A stretch of DNA of 64,000 nucleotides from SSC4 sp964443225 (GCA_964443225.1 CAYUCC010000018.1:1-64000), one strand, 5' to 3'. Numbered from the stretch's first letter, positions 17,415 through 26,188 are shown. The notes: a model not told the origin generated them from the sequence alone. Numbers and translations: made by a program.

Positions 17415-19130
17415 ATGGAACTCACAGACCTGCTGGCTGTCGCGCGGGGTGACATGCCTGCCGACCTGATTCTACGTTATGCCCGACTGGTCAACGTTTT
17501 TTCGGGCACCATCGAAGAGACTGATATCGTGGTGGCCGGTGGTTGTATTGCCGCCCTGGGCCCAGGTTACGCCGCCCAGGCGACAGAGGACCTGGGTGGC
17601 CAGTACGTGGCACCCGGCCTCATCGACGCCCACGTACACATCGAAAGCTCCCTCTGTACGGTCCCTGAATTTACACGCGCCGTCCTGCCGCGCGGCACCA
17701 CGACCGTGGTGATCGATCCCCACGAGGTCGCGAACGTGCTCGGCCTCGAAGGCATCGGCTATATGCTCGAAACGGCCAAATATGGCCCGCTCAATGTTTA
17801 TGTCAATGTGCCGTCCTGCGTGCCGGCGACGCACATGGCCACCGCCGGGGCGCGCCTGGAGGCCGAGCAGTTGGTCGACCTGCGCCACAACCCGTGGGTC
17901 ATTGGCCTGGCCGAAGTCATGAACTATCCCGGCGTGATTCAGGGTGATGCGGAAGTGCTGCGTAAAATTGCCGCGTTTCAAGGTCGCCCGGTCGATGGCC
18001 ATGCGCCGGGCGTACGCGGGCGCGCCCTCCAGGCCTACGCCGCGACCCGCATCGGGTCCGACCACGAGTGCACCACCGTGACGGAAGCTGCCGAAAAACT
18101 GCGCCTGGGCCTGTACGTCTTGATCCGCGAAGCGAGCAATGCGCACAACCTGCGGGCCTTACTGCCGCTGATCACACCCGCCAACAGCCGGCGCATCTGT
18201 TTTTGCACGGATGACCGGCAGCCCGCCGACCTCCTGGACGAAGGGGGCATCGACTTCATGGTACGCACGGCCATCCAGCTCGGTGTGCCGCCCATCACCG
18301 CCATCCAGATGGCGACCCTCAATACGAGCGAGTGGTTTGGCCTGCGTGACGCCGGCACCGTGGCGCCCGGGCGCCGCGCCGATTTGATTGTTTTCGACTC
18401 GCCGGAGACTTTCTCCGTACGCCAGGTCTACCGCGCCGGGCAGTTGATTGCCGTCGACGGCGAGATGCTGCCCTGGCCGGAAGGTCGTCTGCGCCCCAAG
18501 CCCGTCGTGCGTGGGTCGATGAATGTCGATTGGGACCGCGTCGATTTCACCATACCAGCACAAGGCCGCCGTCTGCGTGTCATCGGCGCCGTTCAGGACC
18601 AGATCATCACCGAGCACCTTGTGATGGAAGCAGCGGTCATCGACGGTCTGGCGGTGACCGACGCGTCCCGCGACCTGGCCAAAATGGCGGTCATCGAGCG
18701 GCACCACAGCAGCGGCCACGTGGGCCTCGGTTTCATTGCCCACACCGGTTTGCAGCGCGGCGCCATGGCCGGTACCGTCGCCCACGACCATCACAACCTG
18801 GTGGTGATCGGTGCCGACGACGTGAGCATGCACACCGCTGCCCGTGCCGTCGGGGCGATGAAGGGTGGATTGGCGGTCGCATTGGGGGATCAGGTCCTGG
18901 CCAGGCTGCCTTTGCCCGTCATGGGTCTAATGTCGGACCAGTCCATCACCGAGGTACGCCGCGGGTACGACGGGCTGCTGGCCGCCGCCCACGCCCTGGG
19001 TGCCACGGCGCACGATCCGTTCATGGCGATGAGCTTTTCGGCACTGGAGGTAATCCCACACCTCAAGCTCACCGACCTGGGTTTGGTGGACGTGGATGAG
19101 TTTGCGATTGTGCCGTTGTGGGTGGAGTAG
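17415..19130 (+). CDS. ade: Adenine deaminase
   Basis: It deaminates adenine to hypoxanthine in purine salvage. At 571 residues it is the normal size for the amidohydrolase-type enzyme. Metal-site motifs are visible: APGLIDAHVHIESS, VIDPHEVANVLG and FCTDDRQPADL, with the C-terminal domain (HHSSGHVGLGFI, GTVAHDHHNLVVIG). The ATG at 17415 is preceded by AAGGAG. It is divergent from the BMP importer with overlapping control, consistent with uptake followed by salvage. Confidence 0.95.
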   Translation: MELTDLLAVARGDMPADLILRYARLVNVFSGTIEETDIVVAGGCIAALGPGYAAQATEDLGGQYVAPGLIDAHVHIESSLCTVPEFTRAVLPRGTTTVVIDPHEVANVLGLEGIGYMLETAKYGPLNVYVNVPSCVPATHMATAGARLEAEQLVDLRHNPWVIGLAEVMNYPGVIQGDAEVLRKIAAFQGRPVDGHAPGVRGRALQAYAATRIGSDHECTTVTEAAEKLRLGLYVLIREASNAHNLRALLPLITPANSRRICFCTDDRQPADLLDEGGIDFMVRTAIQLGVPPITAIQMATLNTSEWFGLRDAGTVAPGRRADLIVFDSPETFSVRQVYRAGQLIAVDGEMLPWPEGRLRPKPVVRGSMNVDWDRVDFTIPAQGRRLRVIGAVQDQIITEHLVMEAAVIDGLAVTDASRDLAKMAVIERHHSSGHVGLGFIAHTGLQRGAMAGTVAHDHHNLVVIGADDVSMHTAARAVGAMKGGLAVALGDQVLARLPLPVMGLMSDQSITEVRRGYDGLLAAAHALGATAHDPFMAMSFSALEVIPHLKLTDLGLVDVDEFAIVPLWVE

Positions 19131-19334
19131 GGAGAAGGGAGTAGGGAGTAGGGGATCAAATGGAATGCCACGTGGCCCATTCGTTCATTCGTTCTGCCGC
19201 AGGCATTCCTTGACGGCCGCGCCCTGGATGGGCGATGGACCAACGCGGGACCACTTCTTGACACTGGCACACGTACCATCTACAATACAGCTGCCGCTTT
19301 CCGTATCCACCTGCTCATTCAAAGGAGTGTTATC
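19126..19334. other. Gap with GGGAGTA microrepeats and the DUF1269 gene promoter
   Basis: Just after the ade stop is a GGGAGAA/GGGAGTA run (19131-19153) like those at 61051-61098, then a degenerate ATTCGTTC pair near 19180. A good promoter follows: TTGACA 19258-19263, 17 bp, TACAAT 19281-19286. AAAGGAG at 19321-19327 precedes the next ATG by 7 nt. There is no gene in the gap. Confidence 0.65.
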
Positions 19335-19883
19335 ATGGCCGACATGGATTACAGTTTCGTCGTTGTGCGTTTTCCCAGCATCGAGCGGGCCGAACAGGGT
19401 CTGGGTGACATTCAACAGCTGGCAAAAGAAAAGGCCATCAAACCCAAGGATTTGGTCATCGTGTCGAAAACTGACGATGGCAAGCTCAAGCTGCACAAAA
19501 CCAAGAGCATCGGCAAATCTGCACTCAAGGTTGGCGTAGCGGGGTTGATCGTTGGTGCCGTCGTGGGCGGACCTGTCATTTGGGCGGCAGCGGGTGCGGT
19601 GGCGGGCGGTATGGCGCGCTGGACGCAAGGTCCCATCAAGGACGATCTGGCCAAAGAGTTTGGCGAGAAGCTGGAACCCGGCCAGGCCGCACTGTGTGGC
19701 TTGATTTCCGAATACGACATTGCCGAAGTCCGCAGCCGGCTCAAGGCGCAGTATCCAGACACCGAGATGATTGCGCACGAACTGCCTGAAAAGGACGTCA
19801 ATTTATTGGGCGAGGCGCTCGATTCCGGCGACCTGCTGCTCGAAACCAACCAGGCCGGCCACCTCGGCGTCATCGCTGCTTAA
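19335..19883 (+). CDS. DUF1269-family glycine-zipper membrane protein
   Basis: 182 residues. The N-terminal part (YSFVVVRFPSIERAEQGLGD) and the central Gly/Ala-rich hydrophobic stretch (VGVAGLIVGAVVGGPVIWAA) with a following charged region match DUF1269. Function of the family is not established; members are often stress-associated small membrane proteins. It is a single gene with a near-consensus promoter and a strong Shine-Dalgarno, suggesting high expression. Confidence 0.8.
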   Translation: MADMDYSFVVVRFPSIERAEQGLGDIQQLAKEKAIKPKDLVIVSKTDDGKLKLHKTKSIGKSALKVGVAGLIVGAVVGGPVIWAAAGAVAGGMARWTQGPIKDDLAKEFGEKLEPGQAALCGLISEYDIAEVRSRLKAQYPDTEMIAHELPEKDVNLLGEALDSGDLLLETNQAGHLGVIAA

Positions 19884-19894
19884 GTCTCAGCGTT

Positions 19895-20025
19895 GCCTGA
19901 ACCTTCGTGCCTTAGCGCAATTTTGCGCCTGTACGTGCGTGCCTTCATGTGCCTTCATGTGCCTTCTCGCCTCACGGCGCATGTCTTCGTGCGCACGGCT
20001 TCGTGTCTTTGTGGTTAGAAATGGT
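19895..20025. repeat. Degenerate CTTCGTGCC-type repeat block
   Basis: A decayed member of the intergenic repeat class related to the CACAGAG family: repeated CTTCGTGCCTT, TTCATGTGCC (twice in tandem near 19946-19965) and a terminal CTTTGTGGTTAG. It fills the gap between the DUF1269 gene and the orphan gene at 20040. No promoter is recognisable. Confidence 0.5.
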
Positions 20026-20039
20026 CTGGGACACCACCT

Positions 20040-20894
20040 ATGGAACTCTCAACCGACGGGACCCTCCAACTGACTTCGTACGCTGGGTTGCACACCATTT
20101 TGGACGAACCAACCAGCACATTTCTGTCCGTCGGTGGCATCTGTCTGGTCGAGGATGCGTGCTACCTGGTGTTCCGCGACCGACGTGATGTGGTGCGCTG
20201 TCGCGTACAGGCGCCCCATCCCAACCGTGCCCTGCGCTGGTTCCGCCAGGCACCGTGCCCGGTACAGTCCGGTTACGCCGGCCTCACCTTCGACCCCACG
20301 CAGCGCCGCTTCTACGCCCTTGCCAACGCTGTCCACGACAACGACAGCAACAGCCGACCCGCCATCGATGCCTATGACGACAGCTTTCGTTTTGTGGAAC
20401 GGCGAGCCGTCGACTTCCCCGTGAAAACGAATCACCCCGGCTTCGTGGCCGTGAGTTGGGCATCCCACTCCGGCCACGACTACCTGTTCATTTTGTGCAG
20501 CACCTACAAATGCCGGCCGGGCAAAGCCGGTCGCAAGCCAGGCGGCGGCCGCATCCACGTCTTCCGCCAGGGTCCCACACGCTGGGAACACGTACGCCGT
20601 CTCAATCTTCCCAAGTCCGTTCTCTTCGACGGTTTCGCCAGCATGGACCTGCTGGGTGACCGCCTCGTGGCAGCCGCCCACGACGCCCCCCTGCTCTGGG
20701 TCGGCCAACTCACGCCTGACAGCCTCGATCTCCTCGACGACGGCACCCTCTACGAGCTGCCCCACGACGAAGAAGACCATCCACTGGCCGAGGCCATAAC
20801 CAGCGTCACCTGGCTGGACAACGACACCCTCCTCACCACCACCAACGGACCCACCCCACAACTTCTCACCCTCTCCCTACCAACCCACAACTAA
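20040..20894 (+). CDS. Hypothetical protein, possible beta-propeller
   Basis: 284 residues of unknown family. It is soluble, with no signal peptide. Regularly spaced beta-like segments (FLSVGGICLVEDACYLVFRD, YAGLTFDPTQRRFYALAN, VAAAHDAPLLWVGQL, ITSVTWLDNDTLLTTTNG) resemble propeller blades, but no named domain is evident. Weak Shine-Dalgarno. Frames also run on the opposite strand here; the plus frame is preferred for its balanced composition and globular pattern. Its neighbours give no functional clue. Confidence 0.6.
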   Translation: MELSTDGTLQLTSYAGLHTILDEPTSTFLSVGGICLVEDACYLVFRDRRDVVRCRVQAPHPNRALRWFRQAPCPVQSGYAGLTFDPTQRRFYALANAVHDNDSNSRPAIDAYDDSFRFVERRAVDFPVKTNHPGFVAVSWASHSGHDYLFILCSTYKCRPGKAGRKPGGGRIHVFRQGPTRWEHVRRLNLPKSVLFDGFASMDLLGDRLVAAAHDAPLLWVGQLTPDSLDLLDDGTLYELPHDEEDHPLAEAITSVTWLDNDTLLTTTNGPTPQLLTLSLPTHN

Positions 20895-20896
20895 CC

Positions 20897-21138
20897 AATC
20901 CGTTCCCTCAATCCGTTCCAATCCGTTCCCCAAATCCGTTCAATCCGTTCCCTCAATCCGTTGACAGCAATCCGTTCCCATCCGTTCCCATCCGTTCCCA
21001 ATTTCGTTCAATCCGTTCCCCAAATCCGTTGACAGTAATCCGTTCCCATCCGTTCCCAATTCCGTTCAATCCGTTCCCCGAATTCGTTGACAGTAATCCG
21101 TTCCTACTCCGTACGAGTACGAGTACGAGTACGAGTAG
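20897..21138. repeat. ATCCGTTC repeat array and GAGTAC microsatellite
   Basis: From 20897 to 21103 the sequence is a run of ATCCGTTCC/ATCCGTTCAATCC variants, three of them ending TTGACAGTA or TTGACAGCA as in the 1-230 array. It continues into about four tandem GAGTAC hexamers (21111-21138). It abuts the 3' end of the minus-strand acyltransferase gene. No gene or terminator was seen in it. Confidence 0.75.
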
Positions 21139-21148
21139 GACGGGTCAC

Positions 21149-22054
21149 CTACTCCGTACTCCCTCCCCCCACATGCTCCCGCATCAACGCCTGCGCGCGC
21201 GCCAAAATCTGCGCCGGCACGTCAGGTCCCGGCAAATCAGCCAGCGACAGCGGCGGCGCAAACGAAATGCGCGGCACAGGTCGAAACGTGCGCGGCAGCA
21301 CCAGCTGCTGCACGATCTGCAGCACCTCCGCCAACTTGCGCTGCTGCCACGGCTCACGCTGCAAGCGGGTTAACGGGCTGTGCGCCCAGTGGGGTGCCAT
21401 CACCCCACTGACGACCGCCAGTACCAGTTGGGTTGCCGGCGCCGCTCGCAGCATGATCTCGGCACTCGGATGCCACTGCGCAAGTGCCTCCATCGCGCCG
21501 GGCAACACGTCTGGATCGGGATCGACCAGCCCGCTGCCAGGTACCAGCAGAACACCACCGCGCCGCAGGTGACGGATCGCCTGGCGCAGACTGCGCATCC
21601 GCCCGTAGGGTTCGTCGGTCACCTCGATGATCACGTCACGCACGTGCGGCAGGGCTCGCAGCAGCGGCACGCCGCTGCCGATAAGCTTGACATCCTGGCG
21701 CGGCAAACAGGCCGCCAGCAAGGCCAGATCATACGCACCCGGGTGATTCGACACAATCAATAAACCGCCCCTGGCCGGCAAATGCGTCAGGCCCCGCACC
21801 CGGATCCCCTTTACAAACCGCGGCAGGATCTCCCATACCGCCCCCACGACACCCTCCCGCGCTGCACACACCTCGAAGCGCAGCAGAAGGCCAGCCAAAA
21901 AACGGGCCGGCAGCCACAACAGCACCACCAGCAGGGGACGATACCACCCAGCAGGTCGCAGCCCAAATGCCACCAGCACCTCGTCGATGACGTACCCCGT
22001 GAGTTCAGAGACCGCCGGCACGTCCGACGTTGATGTTTCTTCCTGATTTGTCAT
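21149..22054 (-). CDS. PlsC-like lysophospholipid acyltransferase
   Basis: About 301 residues. The acyltransferase block is clear: catalytic NHPGAYD (an NHx4D motif), then LIGSGVPLLRALPHVRDVIIEV and LRRGGVLLVPGSGLVDPDPDV, where the usual EGTR-type segment is replaced by PGSG. An amphipathic/hydrophobic stretch (WYRPLLVVLLWLPARFLAGLLL) precedes it. It probably acylates a lysolipid at the membrane. GTG at 22075 is an alternative start; neither start has a clear Shine-Dalgarno. Confidence 0.75.
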   Translation of the reverse strand: MTNQEETSTSDVPAVSELTGYVIDEVLVAFGLRPAGWYRPLLVVLLWLPARFLAGLLLRFEVCAAREGVVGAVWEILPRFVKGIRVRGLTHLPARGGLLIVSNHPGAYDLALLAACLPRQDVKLIGSGVPLLRALPHVRDVIIEVTDEPYGRMRSLRQAIRHLRRGGVLLVPGSGLVDPDPDVLPGAMEALAQWHPSAEIMLRAAPATQLVLAVVSGVMAPHWAHSPLTRLQREPWQQRKLAEVLQIVQQLVLPRTFRPVPRISFAPPLSLADLPGPDVPAQILARAQALMREHVGGGSTE

Positions 22055-22318
22055 TCGTTGATTCGTTGACCCCACGCGCTCGTTCGTTGACAGCCCTTCA
22101 CGTTCCCATAGACGGCGCGCTCCATGCGCGTGTTAACACCCTCATTCGTGAATGGCCCATTTGCGTAATCGTAGTGATTATAGCAGCCTTGGTGAATTCA
22201 ACCTCAGCGGCACCATCGGGTGTCATTGAGTCCCTGGCGTCACAGTGACCACGTGGCCAGACCATCAGCGACCCGACGCCCGCTGATGGCGAATCGATCG
22301 TCAGGTCACCACTGCGAT
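22055..22318. other. Intergenic region upstream of csp promoter
   Basis: No gene was found. It holds degenerate ATTCGTTGA repeats (22053-22090) and one perfect 9-bp hairpin, CCATCAGCG at 22262-22270 against 22281-22289, about 30 bp upstream of the csp -35 box. The hairpin has no T-tract. It could be a protein-binding palindrome. Confidence 0.4.
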
Positions 22319-22347
22319 TTGACAGAACTGCGATGGCGTGATACACT
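22319..22347 (+). promoter_or_regulatory. Promoter of the cold-shock gene
   Basis: TTGACA at 22319-22324 and TACACT at 22342-22347, spacing 17 bp. The start site near 22354 gives a leader of about 130 nt, a length typical of cold-shock mRNAs. Confidence 0.7.
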
Positions 22348-22390
22348 CTCACCCCGTAGGACAAAGGCAGTATCTATTCGGTTGTTGAGT

Positions 22391-22422
22391 AGCCGCCAGG
22401 TCTTTGGTGGCTCCTTTTTTTT
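22391..22422 (+). terminator. Intrinsic terminator inside the csp leader (attenuator candidate)
   Basis: AGCCGCCA at 22391-22398 pairs with TGGTGGCT at 22405-22412 (8 bp, one G-U) around a GGTCTT loop, followed by eight T at 22415-22422. It lies between the csp promoter and the csp ATG. Transcription would therefore stop after about 70 nt unless the hairpin is prevented from forming. Confidence 0.75.
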
Positions 22423-22484
22423 CCGGAAGTAAGCCTTAATCGACCTATGTCATCTCATTTTCTAGAAGGAAAAGAAGTACAATC

Positions 22485-22697
22485 ATGTCGCAACGAGTAC
22501 AAGGCACCGTCAAGTGGTTCAATGCCACCAAAGGCTATGGTTTCATCTCCCAGCAAGGTGGCGATGATGTCTTCGTTCACTATTCCGCCCTCCAGCAGGA
22601 CGGTTACCGCTCGCTCGCTGAGGGCCAGCGGGTCGAATTTACGGTCGAACGCGGCCCCAAGGGTCTCCAGGCCAGCGGCGTCACCGTGCTGGCCTAG
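22485..22697 (+). CDS. CspA-family cold-shock RNA-binding protein
   Basis: 70 residues, one cold-shock domain. RNP1 is KGYGFI (residues 16-21) and RNP2 VFVHYS (31-36), with VKWFNATKGYGF at the N-terminus. It binds single-stranded nucleic acid and melts RNA structure. AAGGA lies upstream, 14 nt before the ATG. The leader carries a terminator, so expression may be set by read-through. Confidence 0.95.
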   Translation: MSQRVQGTVKWFNATKGYGFISQQGGDDVFVHYSALQQDGYRSLAEGQRVEFTVERGPKGLQASGVTVLA

Positions 22698-22707
22698 TCC
22701 CAACACC

Positions 22708-22822
22708 CTATCCGAATGACTTTCCTCAGGTGTCTCATCGAGACACACAGCAGGTTATTCGGATAGGACCTGATACAATCGGATCGAGTTCCAAAAGGCG
22801 CGAGTACACCTTGCGCCTTTTT
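22708..22822 (+). terminator. Nested hairpin and intrinsic terminator after csp
   Basis: First structure: CTATCCGAAT (22708-22717) pairs with 22757-22766, enclosing a perfect GTGTCTC/GAGACAC hairpin (22730-22746); no T-tract. Second structure: AAAAGGCGC (22793-22801) pairs with 22813-22821 and is followed by TTTCTTTT, a proper intrinsic terminator. Its A-rich left arm would also serve the converging minus-strand kinase gene. Confidence 0.7.
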
Positions 22823-22899
22823 CTTTTGCAGCATAACGAGCGCCATACGCCGCTGCCCGGATGTTTGGCTTGTTGGACACCGACGCCAGTACGGCCAGC

Positions 22900-23862
22900 T
22901 CACGTCAATCGCGCCACCGTGTCTGCAAACGACTTCACCCCCACCGTCGCACCCACCGCACCGACGCACGCCGCCCCGGCGGCGTGGCCCAGTCGCACGG
23001 CATCCACCAGCTGCCAGCCGCGCCACAGCCCGGTGAGCAGCCCCCCCGCAAAACAGTCACCGGCACCAGTGGCGTCGACCACCACCGCCGGCAGTGCGGG
23101 CACCCACAGCTGCTCGTTCCCCTGGTGCGCCACCAGGCAGCCGCCGGCGCCCAGCTTGAGGATGACCATGCCCACACCGGCATTCACCAGCGCACGCGCC
23201 ACCTCCTGCGGCGCCTGGCACCCCGTCAACGCCCGCCCTTCGGCCAGGTTGGGCAGAAAGTAGTCGACGTGCGGCAGGCAGGGCGCCAGTACGTCCATCC
23301 AACGCCCCGTGTCGTCCCAGATCACATCCAGTGACGTGACGACCCCCGCCGCCCGCGCCGCCCGCAGCACACTGACCAGCGGCGGACCGTCGAGCCCGGG
23401 CAGCACCAAGGCCCCAGCGACGTGCAGCATGGCTGCGCGGCAGATCACGTCCAGGTCGATGTGTTCCAGGCCCAAGGCCCCGTTGGCACCAATGGCATGC
23501 ACGAACCGCCGTTCACCATCGGCGTCGACCAGCACCAGGGTGGTCGAGGTGCCCGCAGAAGCGACACGGCGCACCGAAGTCACGTCCACGCCGGCATGCG
23601 CCAGTGACTGCACCACAAAATCCCCCAATGGATCGACCCCCGCACAGGCAACGATCGTGACCGGTACGTCGAGTCGCGCGAGCGCGATGGCGGTGTTTGT
23701 CGCCGACCCACCGGGGTAGAGGCCAATCGTTTCGACCAGTGCCTGCTGGCCGGGCCCGGGTATGCTGCGCAGCGGGCGGGCCACCAGGTCAGCCACCATG
23801 GAGCCGAGGCAGACGACGGAACCCCGATGGGTAGGCTTCATGGTTTCTTCATTGTTGGTCAT
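22900..23862 (-). CDS. PfkB-family carbohydrate kinase
   Basis: About 320 residues of the ribokinase/fructokinase fold. Motif 1 is YPGGSATNTAIALARL and motif 2 DATGAGDCFAGGLLTG, where the Asp of GAGD is the catalytic base. The substrate is unresolved (ribose, fructose, nucleoside or sugar acid). Start at ATG 23862; ATG 23841 is possible. It is divergent from moxR with overlapping promoters at 23878-23931. Confidence 0.88.
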   Translation of the reverse strand: MTNNEETMKPTHRGSVVCLGSMVADLVARPLRSIPGPGQQALVETIGLYPGGSATNTAIALARLDVPVTIVACAGVDPLGDFVVQSLAHAGVDVTSVRRVASAGTSTTLVLVDADGERRFVHAIGANGALGLEHIDLDVICRAAMLHVAGALVLPGLDGPPLVSVLRAARAAGVVTSLDVIWDDTGRWMDVLAPCLPHVDYFLPNLAEGRALTGCQAPQEVARALVNAGVGMVILKLGAGGCLVAHQGNEQLWVPALPAVVVDATGAGDCFAGGLLTGLWRGWQLVDAVRLGHAAGAACVGAVGATVGVKSFADTVARLT

Positions 23863-23877
23863 AGTCTGGAAGTCCAT

Positions 23878-23931
23878 TTGCCGTGTGTCTAGCATTGGGC
23901 GTATAATACAGAACACCGACGGTTTCAGCAA
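23878..23931. promoter_or_regulatory. Face-to-face promoters sharing one -10 region (moxR / pfkB)
   Basis: Plus: TTGCCG 23878-23883, 18 bp, TATAAT 23902-23907. Minus: TTGCTG (plus 23926-23931), 17 bp, TATTAT (plus 23903-23908). The two -10 boxes overlap in the palindrome GTATAATAC, so polymerase cannot open both at once and the two operons should compete. Confidence 0.55.
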
Positions 23932-23948
23932 AGAAAGGATAAAGAGCA

Positions 23949-24887
23949 TTGAATCTGGCCGAGTTTGCCCAGGCGGTGCAGCAAAACGTGGCCCAGGTCG
24001 TGATCGGCAAGGCGGATGTGGTCGAGCTGCTGCTGGTTGCCGTGTTGTGTGACGGCCACGTCCTGATCGAAGATGTGCCAGGCATCGGCAAAACCACCCT
24101 GGCCAAAACGTTGGCCCGCAGCCTGGAATGCACCTTTGCCCGTATCCAGTTTACGCCCGACCTGCTGCCCAGCGATGTGACCGGGATCAGCATCTTCAAC
24201 CAGCAGAACCAGACCTTCGAGTTTCGCACTGGCCCCGTCTTCAGCCAGATTCTGTTGGGCGACGAGATCAACCGCGCCACACCGCGCACCCAGTCCAGCC
24301 TGCTCGAGGCCATGCAGGAACGCCAGGTGACCATCGACGGCATCACCCACCCGCTGCCACGACCTTTCCTGGTGCTCGCCACCCAGAACCCGATCGAGCT
24401 CGAAGGCACTTTCCCGCTGCCCGAAGCCCAGCTCGATCGTTTCCTGATGCAGGTGCGCCTCGGTTATCCGAGCGCGGCAGAAGAAGAGGAAATGCTGCTG
24501 CGTTATGCCCACGCCGAGCCCTTCGCTGCTCTGCAGCCAGTTGTCTCAACCGCCCAGGTCATACAGCTGCAAGACGAGGTACGCCGCATTCACGTCAGTA
24601 CCGATGTTCGTCGTTACGCACTGCAGGTTGTTCGCGCCACCCGCGATCACCCTTCGGTCGAGCTGGGTGTATCGCCGCGGGGATCGTTGGCGCTGTTCAA
24701 GGCCTGTCAGGCACTGGCCGCCGTGCGCGGGCGCGATTACGTCATCCCCAGCGACGTGCAGCACCTGGCCGCCGCCGTGCTCACCCACCGCATCCACGTC
24801 AGCCCACAGACCCGCCTGCGCGGCCGTACCCCGGCCCAGGTCGTGGCAGAAATCGCCGGCACCGTGCCTGTACCGGTGGCTGAGTAG
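23949..24887 (+). CDS. MoxR-family AAA+ ATPase
   Basis: 312 residues, typical MoxR length. Walker A-like EDVPGIGKTT (about residues 41-50), Walker B QILLGDEINRATPRTQSSLLEAMQE, sensor region LVLATQNPIELEGTFPLPEAQLDRFLM. The start is TTG at 23949 with AAAGGA 9 nt upstream; no ATG fits. MoxR proteins work as chaperone-like ATPases with DUF58 partners, encoded next here. Confidence 0.93.
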   Translation: MNLAEFAQAVQQNVAQVVIGKADVVELLLVAVLCDGHVLIEDVPGIGKTTLAKTLARSLECTFARIQFTPDLLPSDVTGISIFNQQNQTFEFRTGPVFSQILLGDEINRATPRTQSSLLEAMQERQVTIDGITHPLPRPFLVLATQNPIELEGTFPLPEAQLDRFLMQVRLGYPSAAEEEEMLLRYAHAEPFAALQPVVSTAQVIQLQDEVRRIHVSTDVRRYALQVVRATRDHPSVELGVSPRGSLALFKACQALAAVRGRDYVIPSDVQHLAAAVLTHRIHVSPQTRLRGRTPAQVVAEIAGTVPVPVAE

Positions 24888-24901
24888 CCGCCAGGATCAC
24901 C

Positions 24902-26188
24902 ATGACGACTGCACAGCCACGTCCCCTGCGCAAACACGCTCGTTATGTCGATCTGGAGAAAGACACCCAGTTCAGTGAGGCATGGGTCACCCTGGCCGTT
25001 ATCCTGACCTTCCTCGGAGTGCTGCTCAGTAACGCCTTCCTGACCGCCGCCGCCCTCAGCCTGCTCGTCATCGCTGCCATCACCTGGTTGTGGAATGAAT
25101 TCAGCCTGTACGGCCTGCACTACGAGCGTCATCTAAGTGAGACGCGTGCTTTTTTGGGTGAAACGATCGAACTGACCCTCGAGGTGCACAACCAGAAGTT
25201 CCTGCCGCTGACCTGGTTGAGCATCACCGACCGTTTTCCCAGCAGCCTGCTGGTCAATACGAAGCAGGTGGAAGTCGATACCGTCACCAATTTCGGTGAG
25301 TTTCATTCCTTCTGGATGCCCGGTGCTTTCCAGCGCCTGACGCGCACCTACCAGGTGAGCTGCAACGAACGCGGCTATTTCACCTATGGACCCGCCATTG
25401 TCAGCACGGGGGATGGTTTTGGCCTCTTCAGCCGTCGCGCGACGCTGCCACCGCAGCAGCGCCTCATCGTCTATCCCCGCCTCTACACGGTGGCCGAGCT
25501 GCGCCTGCCGCACAAAAACCCTTTCGGCGATCAGGCGGCACGCGGCAAACTGTTCGAGGACCCGCTGCGCACCGTCGGCATCCGCACCTGGCAGCCGCCG
25601 GACAGCCAACGGCGCATCCACTGGAAAGCCACGGCCCACCACCACCAGCTGCTCAGCCGCCTCTACGAACCGAGTGCCGAGCCCCAGGTGTTGATTTTCC
25701 TCAACGTGGCCACCCTGGAACGTCACTGGCATGGTTACGTCCCCGAGCTCCTGGAGCGCACGATCAGCGTGGCCGCCAGCCTGGCAGCCCTGGCTGCCGA
25801 GCAGAAACTGGCGGTGGGCCTGATCGCCAACGGCGCCCTGCCCAACAGCGACCAGCCGATTCGTCTGCTGCCGGGCCGCAGTCCGGCGCAGCTCGTGCGC
25901 ATCCTCGAGCTGCTGGCGGCAGTTACCTTCTTCGCCACCGGTCCCCTCGAGGAGATGCTGCTGCGCGAAGCGCCGCGCACACCGTGGGGATCGACGATCG
26001 TCGTCGTAACCGGTATTGCCCACCCGGCACTGCTGGCCGCGCTGTTGACCCTGGCTCAGGCGGGCCGGCAGATCGTGCTGCTGACCCTGGCCGAGGAACC
26101 GCCGCAAACCTTGCTGCCCGGCATCACGGTGCTGCATTTGCCGCACCTGGTGGAGGATCTCATCGTGCCGCAGGAGGTCACGTCCTGA
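24902..26188 (+). CDS. DUF58 membrane protein, MoxR partner
   Basis: 428 residues. Two adjacent N-terminal membrane segments (WVTLAVILTFLGVLLSNAFLTAAALSLLV region, about 25-60) precede a beta-rich domain with ERGYFTYGPAIVSTGDGFGLF and the DUF58 hallmark DPLRTVGIRTWQPPDSQRRIHWKATA, leading to a von Willebrand A-like C-terminal region. It follows moxR by 14 bp and overlaps the next start. The trio is a common envelope-associated cassette with no settled function. Confidence 0.88.
   Translation: MTTAQPRPLRKHARYVDLEKDTQFSEAWVTLAVILTFLGVLLSNAFLTAAALSLLVIAAITWLWNEFSLYGLHYERHLSETRAFLGETIELTLEVHNQKFLPLTWLSITDRFPSSLLVNTKQVEVDTVTNFGEFHSFWMPGAFQRLTRTYQVSCNERGYFTYGPAIVSTGDGFGLFSRRATLPPQQRLIVYPRLYTVAELRLPHKNPFGDQAARGKLFEDPLRTVGIRTWQPPDSQRRIHWKATAHHHQLLSRLYEPSAEPQVLIFLNVATLERHWHGYVPELLERTISVAASLAALAAEQKLAVGLIANGALPNSDQPIRLLPGRSPAQLVRILELLAAVTFFATGPLEEMLLREAPRTPWGSTIVVVTGIAHPALLAALLTLAQAGRQIVLLTLAEEPPQTLLPGITVLHLPHLVEDLIVPQEVTS

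Noticed and set aside
20049..20861. Minus-strand frame of 270 codons opposite the orphan gene
   Set aside because: Val/Gly-rich composition typical of antisense translation; the plus frame has a more protein-like pattern. This is the least certain strand choice in the window.
22030..22432. Several short frames between the PlsC-like gene and csp
   Set aside because: No Shine-Dalgarno, overlapping each other on both strands, and coinciding with the csp promoter and leader.
22771..22822. Possible small RNA between csp and the kinase gene (TACAAT at 22774, terminator at 22822)
   Set aside because: No -35 box at 16-18 bp, so the terminator is better explained as the end of csp.
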